From Heterostelium multicystogenum (lineage: Eukaryota > Evosea > Eumycetozoa > Acytosteliales > Acytosteliaceae), in contig RCNN01000367.1 in assembly GCA_003667245.1 (NCBI GenBank), positions 1 through 14,742 of the forward strand: DNA of 14,742 nt, written 5' to 3'. A program made the translations under genes and the position numbers. Under the pieces are notes generated by a model. The model was given only the letters and a program-made list of their open reading frames with translations. It was not told the origin of the DNA and did no database searches. Below are positions 1-9,717 of the stretch, piece after piece (within the stretch, counting starts at the first letter, position 1; each line of letters opens with the position of its first letter).

Positions 1-1226
1 AGCAGCATTGCATCGTCACCACACTCCACAGCGTCGACTTTGAGGAAGACTGTTTCGATGAAATTGACCGTATCATCCATCGGACCTCACCACATGCTAC
101 ATCGCCACCTCAGTTGAAAAAAAGACTGGCGTGACTGCCCCACCTCCAAAGCCAATCTACAACACTATTTCACCCAGCTCGCCACTCCTGTCTTCCGCTT
201 CCAAGCCAGACTCCAACATCAAGTTGTCGCCCCGCTTCAACATATCGAGAGAGCAGATTGCTGAGAGTCTCAACAGCTTCGACCCTAATAGCGCCAAGCT
301 CGGTGTCTCTGCCAACAACACCACCAAGGCAAACCACACACGCAAGACCTCCAGTCCACCAGGTACTATACTCGAGCAAACCAATACCCACACACCCAAT
401 GGACACCCAGACGAGAGCCACCTTTCAAACAGTGGCAAGCCAACATCACTCTCAGCAAATCACACATCAAGCAGCGCACTCGGAAACAGCAGTAATGAGA
501 TTGGCAGAATGGAGACACATGACAGCGGAAGCAGCGACAACAGATTCAGAACAATGCCTAGTGCCTCGGCGGCTTCTAAAGTCCGCCAAGCCCATCTCGA
601 ATATCTTGAGCAACCGCACCACTGGAAGGATAACCATCAACGACGTCAACACCGACACACCTTTTTATATTACCCGTGCAATTCTGCCGTATACTAAGCA
701 GACCTACGAAGAATTGTCTATCAACACTGACGACCTGATAGTTGTATATAATAGCCGCGACATTGAAGGTGATTGGTGGGTCGGCAAGCTTAAGAATCTT
801 TTTGGAATCTTCCCAAAGGCATGTGTTGAAATCATCAATGAGCTTCAGCGATCGAGTAAAGATTCCACTCCTACTCAATCATCACCATCATTACCGTCAC
901 AACAGCAACAACATACTACACCATCAACTACACACAAAAGAACAATCTAAGTACACCAACAAATTCATCACCATCCACTACACCAGCACTATCACCAGAA
1001 GACCAAGCGATTGCAGCCAAGATTGAAGCATCTTTTTCACATTTTAAGACGATGGATGAAATGATGGGATGCGGTTAAGAGTCTAGCAGTCAAGTTTGTA
1101 CGACAGACAACAACTTTAAAGAAGGAGTTGGAGCAAGAGAAACTCAAATACGAGCAAGAAAAGACACTTAGAGCAGCTTTTGAACGTGAATTGATGGCTA
1201 TTAAAAATGTTAAGACTCAAAAGTAA
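1..1226 (+). CDS. SH3-domain protein, 3' part, frameshifted
   Basis: The gene is already open at the window edge (frame starting at base 3), so the N-terminus is missing. The first part is Ser/Thr/Pro/Asn-rich and looks disordered. An SH3 domain follows at about 675-835: ILPYT replaces the usual ALYDY, then come ELS, DLIVVY, the WW pair at GDWWVGKL, and GIFPKACVEI in place of GLFPSNYV. After a Gln/Ser/Pro linker, a charged helix with EQEKLKYEQEKT reads as coiled coil and ends at TAA 1224-1226. The frame changes four times: near 117-123 (a run of seven A, one apparently missing), near 570-582 (one extra base), near 935-941 (one missing) and near 1066-1068 (GGG, one extra). Protein-like sequence resumes after each break, so sequencing indels are likelier than decay. 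SH3 domains bind proline-rich peptides, typically in signalling or actin adaptors; the specific role is unknown. Confidence 0.72.
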
Positions 1227-1394
1227 CCAGATTCAGCTGTCAAAATAATATGTATTCAATTAAATTAATAATAACAATCTATAGATAACATCTATATTTA
1301 TTAAATATTTATCTCTACTCATTTTCGTAGTTGGTCAAAGTTAAGAAATAGATATATTTATTGTTTAAGTGGTGTATTTAAATTAATTGTGGTG

Positions 1395-1410
1395 AAAAAA
1401 AAAAAAAAAA
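1395..1410. repeat. Poly-A run (16)
   Basis: Uninterrupted A16 in the spacer, typical of dictyostelid intergenic DNA. No function can be assigned. Confidence 0.9.
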
Positions 1411-1424
1411 CAATGGTAATAATT

Positions 1425-1440
1425 TATCTATTAATAGATA
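1425..1440. repeat. 16-bp perfect palindrome upstream of the acyl-CoA synthetase gene
   Basis: TATCTATTAATAGATA reads identically on both strands. It lies about 145 bp before the ATG at 1586, so it could be a site for a dimeric regulator, but AT-rich DNA yields such palindromes often. Confidence 0.45.
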
Positions 1441-1585
1441 GATATTACAAAAAGTTAAATTAATTGGTAACCATTTAAAAAAATTTCATTTAAAAAAGTG
1501 AATGTAATTAGAAATTTGAAATCATCATTCCATTTCTTGTTTTGTAAATCATAAGAAAACTACGATTATTATTATTATTATATAA

Positions 1586-3695
1586 ATGTATTTAAGTAAA
1601 TCTTGTGTTAGACGTCTCTCTAACATTAGTGGTGTTACTTTGCCATTTTGGAAGAAAAATATTGTAAATAGAAACTACATTACTGCTACTGCAAATTGTA
1701 ATATTAAAGAATATAAATATGAATATAATGATGCAATAAATAATAAAAAAGAATTTTGGGATGACAAAGCATCTACTTTGCATTGGTAAGTGTGAATAGG
1801 ATAAAAGCTAATGACTTGCTAATAATAATGGCCTGATAACACTTTCTAATAATGAAAGGGATAAGAAGTATGACAATGTTTTGGGTGGTACTGATGAGAA
1901 CCCACATTGGTTCGAGGGTGGAAAGCTGAATATTTGCTACAACGCACTCGACAGACACGTCATAGACCCCAGCACACGTGATGCAATTGCATTCATTCAC
2001 GAGACACCACTCTATGGTACCGTTACAAAGTATACTTATAAAGAGTTGCATGAAAAGGTGTGCTTGTTGGCACAGGTGTTGGTAAATCAGGGTGTGCAGC
2101 AAGGCGATCGTGTTGTGATCTATATGCCCAGTATACCAGAGGCCTCGATCGCAATGTTGGCATGTGCAAGAATTGGTGCTATCCACTCGGTTGTCTTTGG
2201 TGGATTTGCATCACCGCAGTTGGCATCCAGAATTGAGCATAGTGAGCCCAAGGTAGTGATCTCCTCTGATTTTGGTATTGAGGCCACAAGAACCATAGCT
2301 TATATTCCTCTTTTGGAGAAAGCTCTTGAGTTGAGCAAGCACAAGCCACAGTCAGTTATTATCTACCAGCGTGAGGATATCGTTCCCAAGGACATCCAGC
2401 AGCTTCCAAAACTGGCAGGCGGATTGAACTGGGCTGATTTGGTGCGTGCTGTTCAGCCCATGACTGACTACGCAGTGGTCGACTCTAAGCATCCCTTGTA
2501 TATCATGTACACCAGTGGAACTACTGGAAGTCCCAAGGGAATTGTTCGTGAAACTGGTGGAGGTGCAGTGTCGCTCACACATACCATGGGCGGAGTTTTC
2601 AATTGTCACAAGGGAGATGCATTCTTTACCTCCAGTGATATAGGTTGGGTCGTTGCCCATTCACTAACAACATATGGTCCACTAATTAATGGAATAACCT
2701 CGGTGTGCTATGAAGGTAAGCCAATCATTCCAGATGCAGGAGTCTTTTGGAAAATCGCAGAGAAATACCAAGTTAAAGCAATTTTTACTGCACCAACTGC
2801 TGCTAGAGCGATTCAACGTGAAGATCCACAAGGCTTGTTACCAAAAAAATATGATCTTTCAAAGCTTGAGTCTGTATGGTTGGGAGGCGAAAGAGGTGAT
2901 CCTACAACTCTCAAATACTTGGCAGAAGCAACAGGAATGAAGCACGGTATATTCGACTCATACTGGCAGACAGAGAGCGGATGGCCTATGGTTTCAAACC
3001 CACGTGGACTGCTCCCAATACGATATGGATCCGCAGGCATGCCTGTACCTGGAGCAGATTTGCATATTGTTGGTCCTGACCAAAAACGCGCTGAGGTTGG
3101 TGTTATGGGCGAACTTCTTGCTACACTTCCACTACCACCTGGCTACTGTACCAAGCTCTACAACAATGAAGAAGGTTTCAAAAAGTCGTATCTTAAGGAA
3201 TATCCAGGATATTTCAGAACAGGAGATGCAGGTTATATGGACGATGATGGATATCTCTATATAATGGCTCGTGTGGATGATGTTATCAATACTAGCGGTC
3301 ACAGAATGTCTACCTCAGCTATTGAGGAGATTCTCTACTCACACAAAGACATTGTCGAGTGTGCTGTCATCGGAGCACATGACGACATAAAGGGTGAAGT
3401 TCCATTTGGATTTGTAGTGATGAAACAGGACACCATCTTTACCAAAGAAACTGAGGCTCAGTTAATCAAAATGGTTCGAGACAAGATAGGAGCTGTTGCA
3501 ACATTCAAGTGTGTAATGCCAGTTACCAGATTGCCAAAAACAAGATCCGGTAAGATCGTAAGAAATATCCTCAAAGCAATCTCAAATGGACATACACATT
3601 ATGGTGTACCACCAACCATTGAAGATCCAGAAGTACCCAGGGAGATCGAAGAGAAATTCAAAATATACATGAAAACCCATACCACCCAAAAATAG
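1586..3695 (+). CDS. Short-chain acyl-CoA synthetase, propionyl-CoA/ACSS3-like (two exons)
   Basis: Joined exons 1586-1785 and 1859-3695 give 678 residues, a normal length for the acetyl/propionyl-CoA synthetase family. These enzymes make acyl-AMP from a short fatty acid and ATP, then transfer the acyl group to CoA. Visible motifs: P-loop YTSGTTGSPKG at about residue 284; YWQTESGWPM at about 435, where the GWP is PrpE/ACSS3-like rather than the GG of acetyl-CoA synthetase; YFRTGDAGY at about 518; SGHRMSTSAIEE at about 546; and LPKTRSGKI with the catalytic Lys near 632. The ST-S-AIEE form also favours the propionyl-CoA (ACSS3/PrpE) branch. The N-terminus is rich in Arg/Lys/Ser with no acidic residue in its first 30 or so positions, which suggests a mitochondrial presequence (inference). 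The frame is intact across both exons, unlike the neighbours at either end. Substrate preference between propionate and acetate is not proven by motifs alone. Confidence 0.93.
1786..1858 (+). other. Intron of the acyl-CoA synthetase gene (73 nt)
   Basis: Donor GTAAGT at 1786 and acceptor AAAG ending at 1858. Removing it restores the frame and creates the conserved HWDKKYDNVL sequence across the junction; without splicing, exon 1 stops at 1789. The intron is AT-rich with several stops in all frames. Confidence 0.92.
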
Positions 3696-3842
3696 TTAGT
3701 ATATCAAAATCAATCAAACAAAATACCATCCAATTGAAATTATAAATGTACACAATCAATTCCATTATTAATACTCCAATACAATTAGTTGCAATTAATT
3801 AACTCCAATCACACACTAACAATCCAATCCAATCCAATAACC

Positions 3843-3848
3843 AATAAA
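3843..3848 (+). terminator. Candidate polyadenylation signal of the synthetase gene
   Basis: AATAAA 148 nt after the TAG stop, in an AT-rich 3' flank. It is only a motif match; this hexamer is common in such DNA. Confidence 0.35.
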
Positions 3849-4036
3849 CAATCCAATTTAAACTCAATATTGTAATTTTATCAGGATAAATCCAACTGAC
3901 TTCTAAATATTTATATTGTATATGTATTGAATTATATAAAATCGACCAATGATCATTGGAAAATGAGTGGTGAGATATATATCTAAAATGGGATATGATC
4001 AAATTTAATGTGTGTGTGAAATAATTTTAATAGTTA

Positions 4037-4075
4037 TCGGATCTCGGACAACTTCGGGTTGTTGTTTTGATCTGA
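4037..4075. repeat. Two-level hairpin with a TTCGG loop
   Basis: TCGGATC (4037-4043) pairs with GATCTGA (4069-4075), including one G-T pair. Inside it ACAAC (4048-4052) pairs with GTTGT (4058-4062) around TTCGG. The element is more GC-rich than its surroundings and lies about 215 bp before the TATA box of the small gene. It could be an operator-like element or part of a small RNA; no known RNA family is recognised. Confidence 0.45.
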
Positions 4076-4109
4076 CTATGGTTAATATATTTTTTTATGT
4101 ATCTAATTA

Positions 4110-4126
4110 TAGGAACCTAGTTCCTA
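4110..4126. repeat. Short inverted repeat TAGGAAC/GTTCCTA
   Basis: Seven paired bases flank a CTA centre. It lies about 165 bp before the TATA box of the small gene, so it is a possible protein-binding site, but no regulator can be named. Confidence 0.4.
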
Positions 4127-4290
4127 GTTTAGATTTGAACAAAAATAGTTATTTATTTATAATCTACTTTGAAAACTTGTTTTATTAACAGGTTATATAT
4201 GTCAGTTGGTAATTGTAGTTTGATTTGATCTAGATTAATTAATTTTGTCTGACAATCGATTTCATGATTCTCGAACTTGTATTTCAAAAC

Positions 4291-4298
4291 TATAAATA
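4291..4298 (+). promoter_or_regulatory. TATA box of the small spliced gene
   Basis: TATAAATA preceded by an AT-rich region and followed by a spacer of about 90 nt to the ATG at 4391. This spacing suits a dictyostelid promoter with a short 5' leader. The call is supported by its position relative to a well-formed two-exon reading frame. Confidence 0.55.
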
Positions 4299-4390
4299 CC
4301 AAAAGAAAATGATATTTCAATCATCAAACTAACTAATCTGTTCTAGACCTTCACCAAGTAAATTATTCTGCAAAACTAGTAAATCAAAGA

Positions 4391-4644
4391 ATGTTATACA
4401 GTATGTATACGGAATATTGTATCAAGAAATAAGTTCTAATATAATAATTTTGTCTTCTTAAACAGAATCACTTGCCAACTTGATGTCCTCATCTTCATCA
4501 TCGATGAACAGAAAGAATATCAATACTCAGTTAGGATCTACCAATATCCAAGCTGGAAATCAAACGGCCTGTGTTGATTTAGATTTACTCATTGATCTCT
4601 ACTTACTTGGTTGCATTGATGCCAATGGAAACATACGTTGCTAA
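4391..4644 (+). CDS. Small Ser-rich peptide, 62 residues, two exons, unrecognised
   Basis: Exon 1 is only 10 nt (4391-4400, encoding MLY plus one base) and exon 2 runs 4466-4644. Splicing a 65-nt intron with a GTATGT donor and a TTCTTAAACAG acceptor joins them in frame as MLYKSLANLMSS. The product has a short N-terminal segment, a run of six Ser, an Asn/Gln-containing middle, and a C-terminal part with DLDLLIDLYLLGCID and three Cys, the last being the final residue. The layout (TATA box, minute first exon, one intron, small Ser-rich peptide with an xxxSLANL-like start) recalls the many small developmental gene families of dictyostelids such as hssA/sigN, but no sequence match is claimed. If splicing failed, a 54-residue peptide could still start at 4483. 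Confidence 0.6.
4401..4465 (+). other. Intron of the small Ser-rich gene (65 nt)
   Basis: GTATGT at 4401, T-rich 3' end and CAG at 4463-4465. It is AT-rich relative to exon 2 and has the size of the other introns in the window. It keeps the frame between the 10-nt first exon and exon 2. Confidence 0.6.
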
Positions 4645-4778
4645 ACCATTAGTAGTTCTACTATGAACATTTATTTTTTTGGTTCAAGATCAATCCAATC
4701 CATCTTTTCCATTGAATTCAATATTGTTTCTTTTCTATCACCTAACACAACTAAAAGTTTTTTTCTATTTCTAATATG

Positions 4779-4784
4779 AATAAA
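4779..4784 (+). terminator. Candidate polyadenylation signal of the small gene
   Basis: AATAAA 135 nt after the TAA stop; motif match only. Confidence 0.35.
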
Positions 4785-4874
4785 TTAATAAACTAAGAAT
4801 TTCTTAATTACTATTACCAATTTTCCAAAATGATATTAAATTACATGGATACTTAAAATTCCATCTGTCTTTAA

Positions 4875-5096
4875 AGTCGTCCTTTTGATTCACGGACCAT
4901 AGTGTTCATTGAACTCCCAAAGAAGGATCGATAATATCATGTGGACTCTGAAGGTATAGAACTTGACGATTTTAGACGAATGACTTTACGTGTAACCAGT
5001 TGGAACATTAAGTACATGAAACTTAGTTATTTTATTTTCCCTCTTTTTAGTAATTTCAAAAAAATGATGTGTTTTGAAATTCAAAATTCAAAAATT
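4875..5096 (+). other. GC-raised, nearly open stretch; possible exon or gene remnant
   Basis: Bases 4870-5005 contain roughly 39 percent G+C while the flanks are far more AT-rich. One + strand frame reads from 4875 to 5096 with a single stop (TAA 4932-4934). It gives segments such as RTIVFIELPKKDR before the stop and SEGIELDDFRRMTLRV after it, which look protein-like. No start codon, splice sites or family could be settled, so it could be a decayed gene piece, an exon with an error, or chance. Confidence 0.25.
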
Positions 5097-5167
5097 TAGT
5101 TGTTTGTTTTGAATTAACAGCAAATTACAACATTTTACTGAATTTAAAGTCAAATCAGATTCAAGAT

Positions 5168-7367
5168 ATGTCAAATAAACACAAAAACAAAGATAAAGAT
5201 AAGCTGCACCAAGACAATAGTAATAGTAGTAATAAAGATGTAGAAATGAAAGATATTGATGCTAGTCAGGAGCAACCTCGGCCTCCTGAAACTACCACTA
5301 CAACTACAACAGGCACCTCTCCAACTAATACGGACATCAGTAGTAGTAGTAGTAATATTAACACAGATCTAAGTGATAAATCTAGAATCGAACTATTGAA
5401 AGCTAGATTCGAAAAAGAAATCATAAATAGAGATACTCTTTTGAAGAATGCTGGTGATGTTGAGATCGATGACGTTGAGGTACAGATGAATATTCAATCT
5501 ATTAGAAAAAGTTTAAACAAATCGACACCAAGGAAATCATCTCAACAGGTCGTCGATTATCAGAGGGCACCCAAGAAAAGAATCACAAAGAATGTATACT
5601 ATGGCATTAATTTGCCTGCAAATGTAGTCAATGACGAAAGAGCATTGGAGGCTGTCGGAGGAATATCACAGATTACCAAAGTATTCAAGTCAAGCGAAAC
5701 AGAATACCTACAATTCAAATATAGGCCAAACAACTCAAATTGTCGCCCCGCATTCGGTGACAAGCTTCCTACTTGCAACATGCTGTTGAGAATAAGAAAA
5801 AACATAACGGAACAACCGCCATCTTCTCCAGAAACTTCTGAACAGGATCAACAAACACCATTTAGTGCGGATATAATTGCAATCATACCAAGTACAATCA
5901 AATTCGATGGTATGGCGGACTTCCAGTATATCGTAAGACCAGAGGTGCGACAACGAGATGCCGAACAATATTTTACAGTGAAAGACGAAGAACTGAATGT
6001 TCTGCCAACTATATTTTCAAGAATCGACCATCCACTTCCTTACCACTTCAAAACCAATCCCCTTGCTACCTTCGTCCCAGACACACAACAGTTCACAATT
6101 GGGTCAAAACCAACCAATATGTCCTCGATTCAAGTCATCAAGATGGATACACCAGGGCCAATTCCAACACCAAACAAAAATATTGAATCGGTTACCACAG
6201 TAAACTCAATGGTGATGTCTCACAAAGTGTTGCAACAGCTATTTGAAGAGAGACCGGTGTGGGCCTCTGTTCCACTCAAAGACTACTACCAGAAAAGAGG
6301 TGGATCTCTCCGTTATCTTAAGATACTGGTTCCTTTTGTGGCCTACAGTTTTATCAGTGGGCCATGGCGTCTGTGCTATGTACGGTTTGGCTATGATCCT
6401 AGAACTGACCCAGAAGCTAGGATTTATCAAGGTATAGACCTGCGTCTTGACAAAGATGCGAATGGTAGTAAGGTTCGTCGTACATTTGTTACACCCAGAC
6501 GTGGTGCTACCAAACTCAATACCTTTAACTACCAAAATCTGGAAACACCTGGCACTCCGCTCCTGGAAGGTTACTCCCCTCCCATTTTCGACTATACCTT
6601 TAGAGAAAATCCAACCCAAACCAGAATCTATCAAATATGTGATATCGAAGTCCCTGTCATTAAAGCTGTTTGTGAATCTCTAACTCCAACCACATATTGC
6701 GACGTATGTTTATCTTGTATCACATAAAGCAAGTGTACGATATTAACACAATAGATAACTTGATTATTAGAAAAAATATGGATGGATATCAAAGGATGAC
6801 CATGCTAATATTGTCAAGGAGATGAAAGCAAAATGTGGACTTCCCACAAAGAAATCAAGTGGGAGCGCAACAGGTCGCCCAAAGCGGACACCTACAAAGA
6901 CAGAAAAATCAAATAGGACTAGGCAAAATAAAAGTGCTTCGAAGGATGCTTCCAACGAGGAAGAGGATCAGCTCTACCATGAAGATGAGATGGCACATTT
7001 CCAACAAAGCGGGGCTGTTGATGCTGAGTCTCAGCCAATGGACACTGACTATGATGAGGACGACTATGATGACACCGACGACTACAACGAAGATGACACC
7101 GACATGAACAAGCATATGGACTTGCATTTCCCAACTCTGGCGACTCACGAGCAGCTAGAGGATGAGGCCTATGCCATTCTTGACGATGTAAAAGACACCG
7201 AGGTTGAAGGACAACTCAATGAATTTGAAGAGGATCAAGAGCACAGCGACATGGAAGAAGAAGAGGAGAATATGGGTGATGATGAAGATGACTTTAATGA
7301 TCCAAGCTCTGGTGATGACAACGAAGAATCATTTGATGTTGAAGAGGCAGACAATGACAATAACTAA
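5168..7367 (+). CDS. TFIIIC subunit, GTF3C5 / tau95 (Tfc1/Sfc1) family, two exons
   Basis: Exons 5168-6703 and 6771-7367 give 710 residues. The family is the A-box-contacting subunit of TFIIIC, which recruits TFIIIB and RNA polymerase III to tRNA and 5S genes in the nucleus. Matches seen: ALEAVGGISQITKVF near residue 160, followed by a YRPNN...LLRIRKN segment that corresponds to the N-terminal dimerisation region; LQQLFEERPVWASVPLK near 355; and GPWRLCYVRFGYDPR with the following IYQ.IDLR near 398-426, the hallmark of the central DNA-binding domain. CDIEVP precedes the intron, and KYGWIS follows it where relatives have a GW motif. The first 130 residues are Asn/Ser/Thr-rich and charged. The last 130 or so are a basic patch followed by a long Asp/Glu tail, as in human GTF3C5. 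The frame is intact. The ATG at 5168 is the first in this frame after upstream stops. Confidence 0.93.
6704..6770 (+). other. Intron of the TFIIIC subunit gene (67 nt)
   Basis: GTATGT donor directly after codon 512 (GAC) and acceptor TTATTAG ending at 6770; phase 0. Reading through would stop at 6727. Splicing joins CDIEV...TYCD to KKYGWISKDD, matching the family's alignment order. Confidence 0.92.
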
Positions 7368-7421
7368 CAACACCGGTGCGCTATCTCAAAACGCCAGACC
7401 CAAGATCAAATCAAAATCACA

Positions 7422-7427
7422 AATAAA
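7422..7427 (+). terminator. Candidate polyadenylation signal of the TFIIIC gene
   Basis: AATAAA 55 nt after the stop; motif match in an AT-rich flank. Confidence 0.4.
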
Positions 7428-7749
7428 CAAGCAATCAAACACTTTTGTATATTTTAAACTATGATTTGCAGAACACTAAATTAGTATTTGATTTTAAACT
7501 TCATCAAATTTAACACTAAAAACTCAACACAGTCAGTCAATGATAATGATTCAAGGGAAATCGGAATCACATCAATTTTCTGATTTTGACTGATTGCTGA
7601 TTTCTGATTAAACCAAATAGATATTGGTGAACTCTTAAATTCAACTTGCTTTGTTTTTGATTTGGTTTTTCAAACCGTTACAATTTTCAAAATAAATAAA
7701 GGTGACTTTCATCCCAATAATATTTCAAACCTCAAAGAAAATTTATTTG

Positions 7750-7771
7750 AAAAAAAAAAAAAAAAAAAAAA
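7750..7771. repeat. Poly-A run (22)
   Basis: Uninterrupted A22, the longest homopolymer in the window. Its true length is uncertain if the read chemistry miscounts homopolymers. Confidence 0.9.
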
Positions 7772-8226
7772 GAAAAACAAAAACCACACATCTATTTTAA
7801 AATTAATAAATAAATTAAAACAACAAAAACAATAATAATAATAACAACAACAATTTAGAACATAAAAAAAGTATCAATATAAATAAATAAATAAATTAAA
7901 AAAACAAAAGCTTTACTTTTTAAATCAACCTTAAATTGCTTCCATTGTTTATTTATTATTATTTATTTTATTTAATATTTATTATCAATATATAGAATAC
8001 GCAGTTAAAACAACAACAACAATAACAATAACAACAACAACTAAACAACAATATCATATAATACAACGAATAAATAGAATAGATAAAATAGATAAGATAA
8101 GACTTGATAGATATACAGTAGTAGTAGTATACATTTAGAAAGAAACAAATAGATATATAGTAGTATTTAGATCAATAATATTTATTGGTAGGATCATCAA
8201 CACTCTCATTTTTCAATTCATTTGTG

Positions 8227-8364
8227 ATGGCAAAATTAATAAGATCTTCTTCTTATATGTATTTGGTTGGAATATTTGTTTTATCAACACAATCTCAATT
8301 TGTGTACATAAATTTGGAACCAACAATCAAAATGACTATAATTGCGATAACAGCTACAAGTTGA
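8227..8364 (+). CDS. Possible 45-residue peptide with a hydrophobic segment
   Basis: An ATG-started frame begins MAKLIRSSSYMYLVGIFVLS and ends at TGA 8362-8364. A short basic start followed by YLVGIFVLST could be a signal or anchor. In DNA this AT-rich an open frame of this size can arise by chance, there is no flanking splice or promoter support, and no family is recognised. Confidence 0.15.
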   Translation: MAKLIRSSSYMYLVGIFVLSTQSQFVYINLEPTIKMTIIAITATS

Positions 8365-9308
8365 CATAGGACAAGATATCTTATTTCTAATTACGTAATA
8401 ATCAATTCGAATATTTGGCATCCAACAGAATAATCAATAATTTCAAATAGACTTAGCTTTGTTTGTACAAACAAAAATAAGACTATCTTTGAATTTTTTT
8501 GAAACTATTCTTACTTTTTTCGCTGTGGCACAATATTTGAGTCTTTTCATTGGTCCAAATCTCTATAGTTTTGTGTATCACATTTTACAAATTCTAATTT
8601 TTACCAACAATATTAATATTAATAACAATATTCACAGAAATTACAATCAAATACTAGTTCCTGTCGACTTGTTTAATAACAATAATAATTTATCAGAGAA
8701 AAAGGTAATATTGAAGTGCTTATTACCCAGTCACCAGTAGAAGCAACATATTATAATTATATTGTGGTATATCTGTTTTTAATTAATTGTTGGTTGCCTG
8801 TGGTTTTTGTTTTTGTTTAAAATCAAATAGCCCAATATCACTTGATTTGATTTCACTCACTTAGGCGCCATAAAATTTAATTTAAATTGGTTTTGTGAAC
8901 ACCCAAGGTTGATTTGGATAATTTCCAACTTCCCAAAATTATTAAATCATTCTGTTAGAATTTAAACTAAATAAGATCACTCACTTCCTATGATCATATA
9001 TCATTGTAATAGCCATTATTATTATATAACAAACAACATTCTGATCAGAAATAAAGTAAAATATATATTATAAAGTAATACTTAGAAGTTTAAAATCATA
9101 CTTTAATAGGTTGACATTTTTCATCATCACTACCATATTTTGTTTCACTCTAATTAAATTAAATCAATCAAGCCATTACTTTTATTTATAAATAGACCAT
9201 TACACTCATATTGCTATTATTCATTTACTTAATAAATTTAAATATCAAATTAGGAGTGGTCAGTGATATTATTATTATCACTCCAAAACAGTAATTTAAT
9301 TTAATTTG
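8365..9308. other. AT-rich spacer
   Basis: An open frame at 8459-8740 lacks an ATG and is not called a gene. An inverted repeat of nine bases lies at 8820-8828 and 8845-8853 (AAATCAAAT/ATTTGATTT). A 7-bp stem AGTGATA/TATCACT with a 7-nt loop lies at 9262-9282. Nothing else is recognised. Confidence 0.6.
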
Positions 9309-9717
9309 ATGGATAATTTGATTTGTGGTGTGTTAAAGATTATATTGGTGGTTTTGGTTTTATGTGGTAAATTAAATAATTTAATTACAATCTTTGTACA
9401 CTTAACATCACCAATCAATATAAAATATAAATATAAATTATTTTGATAATAATAGTGGTTATGGTGATACTAGTGCTGATGGTGTAGTAATAATAATAAT
9501 ATTGTTTTGTGTTGTTTTTTTTTGTTTGTTTGTGGTTTTATTAGTGTTTTTGACTTTACAATTAATGATACACTCCACCAATACAATACATTCATCCTAT
9601 TTAATCTCTATACTTTCAAAATTCGAGGAAAGGAATATGAAATTATTCAATTCCAAAGATATCATTGAATACATACCACCAGTAGCACACTGCTATTCTA
9701 CCACATTCCCACATTAA
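9309..9717 (+). CDS. Candidate small membrane-peptide gene, structure unresolved
   Basis: An ATG frame at 9309-9446 starts MDNLICGVLKIILVVLVLCG, which looks like a signal peptide or membrane segment. A second frame, open from 9424 to the TAA at 9715-9717, encodes a hydrophobic stretch and then a soluble-looking tail with SKFEERNMKLFNSKDII and EYIPPVAHCYSTTF. A GTAAAT donor at 9363 and an AG at 9487-9488 would join the two in frame, but the donor is imperfect. T-rich DNA always translates as hydrophobic, so only the tail (about 9560-9714, less AT-rich than its flanks) argues for coding. No family is recognised. Confidence 0.25.

Larger units (their letters stand above)
1227..1585. other. AT-rich spacer between two + strand genes
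   Basis: No coding potential is visible. The spacer holds a 7-bp stem with a 3-nt loop (1280-1286 with 1290-1296) just after the SH3 gene, a 16-nt A run and a 16-bp perfect palindrome. It must contain the 3' end signals of the upstream gene and the promoter of the acyl-CoA synthetase gene. A TTATTATTATTATATAA stretch lies directly before the next ATG. Confidence 0.7.
3696..4290. other. AT-rich spacer with hairpins
   Basis: No coding potential is visible. The first part is the 3' flank of the synthetase gene, with a run of CAATC units at 3820-3838. The second part is upstream of the small gene at 4391 and contains two inverted repeats listed separately. Confidence 0.65.
7368..8226. other. AT-rich spacer with A-runs and CAA/AAT microrepeats
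   Basis: No gene is visible on either strand. It contains A22 at 7750-7771, AATA/CAA microrepeats around 7830-7860 and CAACAACAATAACAATAACAA-type units around 8005-8045. Such runs resemble Asn/Gln codon repeats but are not in any sustained frame here. Confidence 0.65.

Noticed and set aside
157..878. Minus-strand open frames opposite the SH3 gene
   Set aside because: They overlap clear + strand domain sequence and show only mirror-image composition.
3696..5167. tRNA genes
   Set aside because: I looked for the GGTTCGA-type B box here and in the other spacers and found none with a matching A box and acceptor stem.
6767..7148. Open frames opposite and within the TFIIIC acidic tail
   Set aside because: They are shadows of the Asp/Glu codon repeats in the real frame.
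8459..8740. Open frame of 93 codons with hydrophobic and Asn-rich parts
   Set aside because: It has no ATG, no convincing splice acceptor, and its content is what T-rich and AAT-repeat DNA encodes by default.
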